From contig NC_072893.1 in NCBI RefSeq assembly GCF_027943255.1, positions 56,700,001 through 56,764,000 on the forward strand: DNA of 64,000 nt. Direction: 5' to 3'. The position numbers and the translations under genes are program-made. Position 1 is the stretch's first letter. The number at the start of each line of letters is the position of its first letter. Under the pieces are notes generated by a model that was given only the letters and a program-made list of their open reading frames with translations, was not told where the DNA came from and did not search any database. This document shows, piece after piece, positions 58,961 to 64,000 of the stretch. Source of the DNA: Anastrepha obliqua. Its lineage: Eukaryota; Arthropoda; Insecta; Diptera; Tephritidae.

Positions 58961-60005
58961 TTTCACTTGATTTCAATAGATGCACTGTTTGATCTACACA
59001 ACATTTACATTGGAAATAAGTATGTAATATTTCCCAACTTTGTTCAACTTTGACTTTCTGTCAAGTCAAAAACCTCTGCATGCCTCCTAGAGTACAATGA
59101 AGAGGTCTCTCGTTTTGGAGATTTGGGCAAAAACTTCTACATGGACGGTTTCAAGGCCAAGAAAGAAACACATGTTGGATGACATCCGGAGACAAATTAA
59201 AGATTCTCTTTCGCACTGAAGCTCCAGCACATTTTTTTTCAATCGAAAGTTTTCGTAATATTTAGTCAGTGCAGCGGAGTGGCTAATCGAGCTGAGATAG
59301 CGCGGTTTCCAGATAAGAGTCTGAAGGACTGCTCGAGCAACTCCTGGGAAATGCCTCTTCAGAAATTGTTCAGAAATGCGAGTTGGGGCTACATATTGCG
59401 GCATCTCGTGCATTGTAGTATTCAGGGTAACAAAATTGGCTGATTAACTAATTGAGAATCTTTGGACCTGCGACTTATCCAGTGCGACTAGTGCACAATA
59501 TCGGTATAAATTTTTCAGAAGTTATCAGGTGGTTCCGTTATCAGTAGACCTTGGATGCCTACTCAATACCTGCAGAGTAATTAAGTGCCTGTTAAAAAGC
59601 AAAAAAGCACAAAAAATGTGGAGGCATATTTTGTCAAGGAAAAAAGAAAGGAATTGAATGGACGCTGGTTGGGTGGGTCGTGCACCATAATCAACGAAAT
59701 TGGCATCATCGCCGGCATAAGATTTGTACCTTTCCGCAAGGACAATAATAACACAAGAATTTTAGTCTGCTCCTTCTGAAATTCGAAAAATTATTAATTA
59801 GGCCTTTTTTTAGAGTAAGATGTATTGGGAAACTATCAGTTACATTTCTCATAACCATGAAGAAGTATGAGAAGTTTAAGATGAGTTACGTTGCAGCCTG
59901 CCCTCTTTCTTCCCATTTTCCTATCTCAAGTGCAGTGGTCATCTATGTTGGAATAGAATTACGTTTATTTCAGGTACAATACCATGAGAGAGTTATTGTT
60001 CTCCT
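58961..60005. other. Unassigned DNA with two short open frames
   Basis: 59087-59413 (minus, 108 codons) and 59585-59779 (plus, 64 codons) have no domain that I recognise. The first has a reading (HEMPQYVAPTRISEQFLKRH) that does not look compositionally random, so it may be a piece of an unfamiliar element. Confidence 0.35.
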
Positions 60006-60009
60006 AATC

Positions 60010-61310
60010 AATATGCGATAACCGCCTACCCGATTTTGCCAGAGTTTAACAAAGTGCGTCAGTCGTTTCTTTCTCGTGCTAACCGGCGCCAGTTGGACAC
60101 ATCAATTGAAGCCAAGTCCTTCGCCACCTTTCCAACGCAGAGGAGGTCTTCCTCTGCCTCTACTACCACCAACTGTTACTTTCAGAGCTGGAGCGTTTGT
60201 ATCCATTCGGACGGCATGGCCTAGCCAACGTAGCCGCGGGATTTTTATTCGCTGCGCTATGTCAATGGCGTCGTAAAGCTTATACAGTTCATCGTTTCCC
60301 GCATGCGACATCCGCCGTCACCCACGTGCAAAGGTCCCAAAATCTTTCGTACAGTCTTTCTCTCAAATACTCCAAGGGACACCTCGTTCAATATTGTTGT
60401 TGTTGCTGTTGTTTTAACAGTAATAGAAGTCCCGTCAGTGTAGGGTATATCACCGGTCGTCTTCGTCTGGCTCATCTAAAGTTAGGCCCAGGAAACATGC
60501 TGTTTCGACGGGTTGGGTCCAGAAGGAGGGGGGTGTTAGATGAGTAGGTTTTAAAGGACATGTGAAGAGGTGGTTAGTGTCGTGCGAGGTACCTTCACAT
60601 GCCGGACATACTATATGTTAGGTATGTCGGGGTCAATTCTGGATAAGTAAGATTTCAACCTGCTACAGCATCCAGAAAGTTATTGTGCCAGTGTTACGCG
60701 TGTTACATTCGATATTGTCATCGTCCAAGCTTCTGCGCCATATGTTAGGACGGGCATGATGAGAGCCTTGTAGAGTGTTAGTTTTGTTCGCCGAGAGAGG
60801 AATTTACTGCTCACTTGCCTACTTAGTCCAAAGTAGCACTTGTTGGTAAGGAGATTCTACGTTGGATTTCCAGGCTGACATTGTTATCGGTGTTAATGAT
60901 GGTTCCTAAATAAACGAAGTCTTTTACAACCTCGAAATTATAACTGTCAACAGTGACGTGGGTGCCGATGTACGAGTACGTCGACTGTTCGTTTGATGAC
61001 AGGAGGTACTTCGTTTTGTCCACGTTCACCACCAGACCCACTCGGTTTGCTTCTTTATACAGTTGGGAAAAGGCTGAACTAACAGCGCGGCTGTTAAGGT
61101 CGATGATGCCAATAGCATCGGCATACGCTAACAACTTCCGATGGCATGTGTGTAATTTAGCTGCAACGAGGTAATGATTCGAGTCGATGTTGGGTCATTG
61201 GATCGTACGTATATCTAAAACTCTTGAACATTTTTACAACTTGATCGATCTGGTTACGCATTTTTCGATCAGAAGACAGCCACGTAGCTTGGAGTATCTT
61301 TTTATGCTAG
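60010..61310 (-). pseudogene. RTE-like element, copy D, with internal deletion and an insert
   Basis: From 61310: endonuclease end (IDQVVKMF, PNIDSNHYLVAAKL with the SDH-type motif changed to SNH), joined by a large deletion to the palm (MLAYADAIGIIDLNSRAVSS; YADD is YADA, so one catalytic Asp is lost), KTKYLLSSNEQ, NFEVVKDFVYLGTIINTDNN. A jockey-like tail is inserted at 60395-60705. Then FERKTVRKILGPLHVGDGGC, ELYKLYDAIDIAQRIKIPRL, RWLGHAVRMDTNAPALKV and GRGRPPLRWK. 3' end at about 60010. Confidence 0.87.
60395..60705 (-). mobile_element. Non-LTR retrotransposon 3' tail inserted in RTE copy D
   Basis: Minus strand: RLKSYLSRIDPDIPNI, then a CCHC-like end CPACEGTSHDTNHLFTCPLK and PVETACFLGLTLDEPDED, finishing in (CAA)n. 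Flanked by TCAATATTGT (left) and TCGATATTGT (right), a probable target duplication. About 310 bp, strongly 5'-truncated. Confidence 0.8.
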
Positions 61311-61468
61311 AATCTGGTGCTTCACTCTACCATGTACCAGAGTAAAAGTTAACAAAAAAATGTAGTAATGCTGCATACGCAATTTTTAATTTTTTTATCA
61401 GTTTAATATCTAAGAGGACTTTTCAGTTTCAAAAGACTAAATTTTCAAATAATTGTTAGGTATTTAAC

Positions 61469-61495
61469 CTATGATGCCTATGATACCTATGATAC
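61469..61495 (+). repeat. 9-bp tandem repeat (CCTATGATR)3
   Basis: Three units, the last two identical. Confidence 0.8.
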
Positions 61496-61719
61496 CGAAC
61501 GATACTATGTACCAGAAAAAAACTTGTGTTTACTTATCGCCTGGACAAATTTAGTACAATAATGTCCTTGGAAAATATATCCATAAATATTCTCCAAATA
61601 TCCAAATGAATTATTTTGAAAGAGATATACGTTAATGATACTTGTCCTAGCAACTATTAATTCGTACCTCACATGAATCCCTTTTCAAAGGTATTAATAT
61701 CACTATTTTTATTATAAAA

Positions 61720-61743
61720 ATATTATTATTATTATTATTATAT
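61720..61743. repeat. (ATT)n microsatellite
   Basis: About seven units. Confidence 0.85.
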
Positions 61744-61879
61744 ATAAGAAAAGTAGAGGAGATCCAAAATATACTTATAGTTCATACCACAAGAAAAACC
61801 ATATAAAATGAAACCATTTGAAAATGTGTACAAAATTTTTAAAAATTTCCTTCTCCTTGCACTTTTTAACCAAAACTAT

Positions 61880-62645
61880 ATAAAGAATAAAGTGTAAATT
61901 TCAAGTGCCTACAAAACAGCGGCATACACGTCATCTTTGGACGGCTACGATTTCTTTTTCCTTGTGGATTCCATTCAAAAGCCATTTGTCCTATGTTGCT
62001 GATCTTTATAACTGGTAACTGTCCAGAAAATCCGGCAGTTTTTTTGAAGGCATTTGTTACGAAAGCTTGTTTATTGTAGATCACGTCAGTCACTTTCCAA
62101 GTCTCTGATTCATGGAGAACAGATTTGATGCTTACATATATTGAAGACTCTGAGTTTAGTCTTCTGGGATAGAACATTGGAGTCCCAAAACTTTTTCAAT
62201 TTGAAGAATGCTGCACGCGCTTTCAACATCTGCGCGTTCATCTCCGTCCGTCCCAACACATTGACCAGCTAGGTGAACTCCTCAACATCAGTGATTGACT
62301 CAGTGTTGTCATTCTTTCGAATGGTTAAAGGTTTTGTGACCGGTCTCTATGCGCATAAGTTTTGTTTTTGCATTGTTCACTTTTAAGCCCATCAACCGTG
62401 CACTTTCAACAAGGACTTCTAGTTTTATTATAGTGCCATGCATTGAGTGAGACAGGAAACAAATGCCATTTGCATAGTCCAGATGGCTCGACTTTTGGAT
62501 AGAACCACTAAACCTCATAAAATTGAAACCAATATGGATATATGGAGAGCAAATCCGGTGAGTAGCTTCAAAATCAATTCTTAACATCATACAGAGGTTC
62601 CAGTCAAAAATGTTGCACCATGGCTTGTCTGAAATGATATAATTC
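61880..62645 (-). pseudogene. RTE-like reverse transcriptase, family 2, copy 2
   Basis: Reads LDYANGICFLSHSMHG (YADD box degraded to YANG), LEVLVESARLMGLKVNNAKT, SITDVEEFT, NVLGRTEMNAQMLKARAAFF, FKLKKFWDSNVLSQKTKLRV, SETWKVTDVI and AFEWNPQGKRNRSRPKMT. Several stops and frameshifts. The last catalytic residues are gone. Confidence 0.85.
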
Positions 62646-63096
62646 ACGGTGGTCTTGGAGTGCTATCGATACAGGAAGAAGTTGGCACCATCAGCATAAG
62701 ATAAAACAACCGGCTTGCTAACCATCCAAATTCTCGGCCGTCAGACCAAACCAAATGGTTAATGGAGTTAAATCAATAAACACAAAAAAGCTAAGCAGTA
62801 TTTTTTAGGCACTTTCCCAGCAGCCAGCTATGTCTTTAATTAAAACTTTTCACCTAGCTGCAGCTGTGAATGCAGTCGATTAACCACAGTGAGTTAATAT
62901 CTGAGAAATATTAAGCCGGTCCTTCTTAAGCGGTTTAAGCCATTCCCACTGAAGGGGGATGTCAAAAGTTGTGCTTGCTCTGGAGCACCCAATGCATCTC
63001 AGTAGCTACATATGTACTTACCTCGTTCTGAGTACATTCACTCATTTATCAGCCTCTCATGCATAGAAAAGAGTTAACTCCGTGTTGAATGTTCAC
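62646..63096. other. Unassigned DNA
   Basis: No feature recognised. Confidence 0.35.
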
Positions 63097-63100
63097 TTAA

Positions 63101-63836
63101 GGGGTAACACCACTGTAGAAATTTCAAAAAATTGATTTTTTTTTATAAGCTTAAAAAATTCTTTGAACCTTTTAAAATACAGAACAAAAAGTTTTATACG
63201 TTACCGAAGTTTATTTCATAAATATTTTAAGCTTTTAACCAAGCGTTAGTGACTGCTACCTAACGACTTCTCCAATTTTCCAAACTTTAAACGCGTTTTT
63301 CTCAAAACACGTTTTCTGAAATTGGCACGCAGCATAACTCAAACAATTTTAAATATTTTTAATCAGGTTTTTCACTACGTCTGTATAATAACCTTCTTAA
63401 GAGAAGAGCGTAAGGGATTTTCGAAAGATTAATTTAAACGATTGTTATAATTATTTAAGTGCCGTTTTTTTAGTCCAAAATAGAGTTTTTTCCTTCAAAT
63501 GCTTGCTAATTCCACAAAAATAAATATTTTTTAAATCCCCTACGTGTTTCTCTAGCTATTCTTATCTAGATTAAGAAAAAAAATGTTTCTTTGTTCCAGA
63601 TTAAAATTTGCACCCTCTGTGCTGCGTGCCGCGGAGCTCCTTCAAGAGAAACCACATTACAAAAATGTCCCCAATGCCGCCATTTTGTAAAATTTTTCGA
63701 TCAAACTTTGTAGTTTTGTATTTTAGTATATAAGTAATAACTTCCCAAATCAGAGTGATTGTTTTCCCTTTCTTTCTATACAAAAAAATTCTTTAAAAAT
63801 CGTGTTTATTTTACGCGTGTAGAGTGGTGTTACCCC
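63101..63836. mobile_element. TTAA-flanked MITE, copy 2
   Basis: 736 bp; TTAA at 63097-63100 and 63837-63840. Ends GGGGTAACACCACTGTAGA and the inverse of GGGGTAACACCACTCTACA. Same size and TTAA duplication as 14787-15527, but the ends differ, so it is a sister family. No coding capacity. Confidence 0.87.
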
Positions 63837-64000
63837 TTAAGGCTTTGTTCATTTTAAAATTGATCCATACATACATATTTATTGACCACACCTCATATGT
63901 ACAGTGTTGATAAGACTGCTACCCACATATTCACACCCTGACATACAACTCATATATTCATGGGTGTAGCGTCCTTGAGCCTGCACATATTTTTATTCGA

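Overview
The window is AT-rich, intron-poor eukaryotic DNA that is almost entirely transposable-element sequence. The mix of elements (Mos1-like and other DD34D mariners, DD37D and DD41D relatives, jockey-like, RTE-like and RNase H-bearing non-LTR elements, a BEL/Pao fragment, a tRNA-derived SINE) points to an insect. The SINE and the mariner types look to me like those of true fruit flies (Tephritidae, Diptera). That assignment is inference from memory, not from a search. I see no rRNA, no functional tRNA, no CRISPR and no bacterial gene.

Layout. 0-5 kb: a MITE, an antisense SINE, a mariner remnant, then a mariner (2311-4806) split by a nearly intact Mos1-like mariner (3343-4606). 5-7 kb: a BEL/Pao integrase fragment and the only convincing non-transposon gene, an 83-residue secreted peptide on the minus strand (6851-7102) with TATA box, initiator and poly(A) signals. 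7-15.6 kb: mariner deletion derivatives, non-LTR tails, a DD37D remnant, a SINE piece and a TTAA-flanked MITE. 17-21.5 kb: a mariner split by a non-LTR element with a 13-bp target duplication, a TIR element, and RTE pieces. 22-26 kb: mostly unassigned DNA. 26-31 kb: a pogo-like TIR element, MITEs, a DD41D remnant, a SINE and a 677-bp near-perfect hairpin. 31.8-33.9 kb: a broken RNase H-containing non-LTR element. 34-43.5 kb: two DD37D elements, a 1623-bp internally deleted DNA transposon with 32-bp TIRs and 4-bp target duplications (36274-37896), and a fold-back element. 44-56 kb: DD41D elements, a mellifera-like mariner, a jockey-like retrotransposon split by a DD41D element, and RTE copies joined to mariner fragments. 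57-64 kb: two RTE families, a jockey-like tail inside an RTE copy, and a second TTAA-flanked MITE.

The elements do not work together as a pathway. What they record is an order of insertion: at least five nested insertions can be read directly. Most transposases are dead (stops, deletions, lost catalytic aspartates). The one copy with a long open frame is the Mos1-like element at 3343-4606. The small-peptide gene, the hairpin and the 4-bp-TSD transposon are the features most worth following up.
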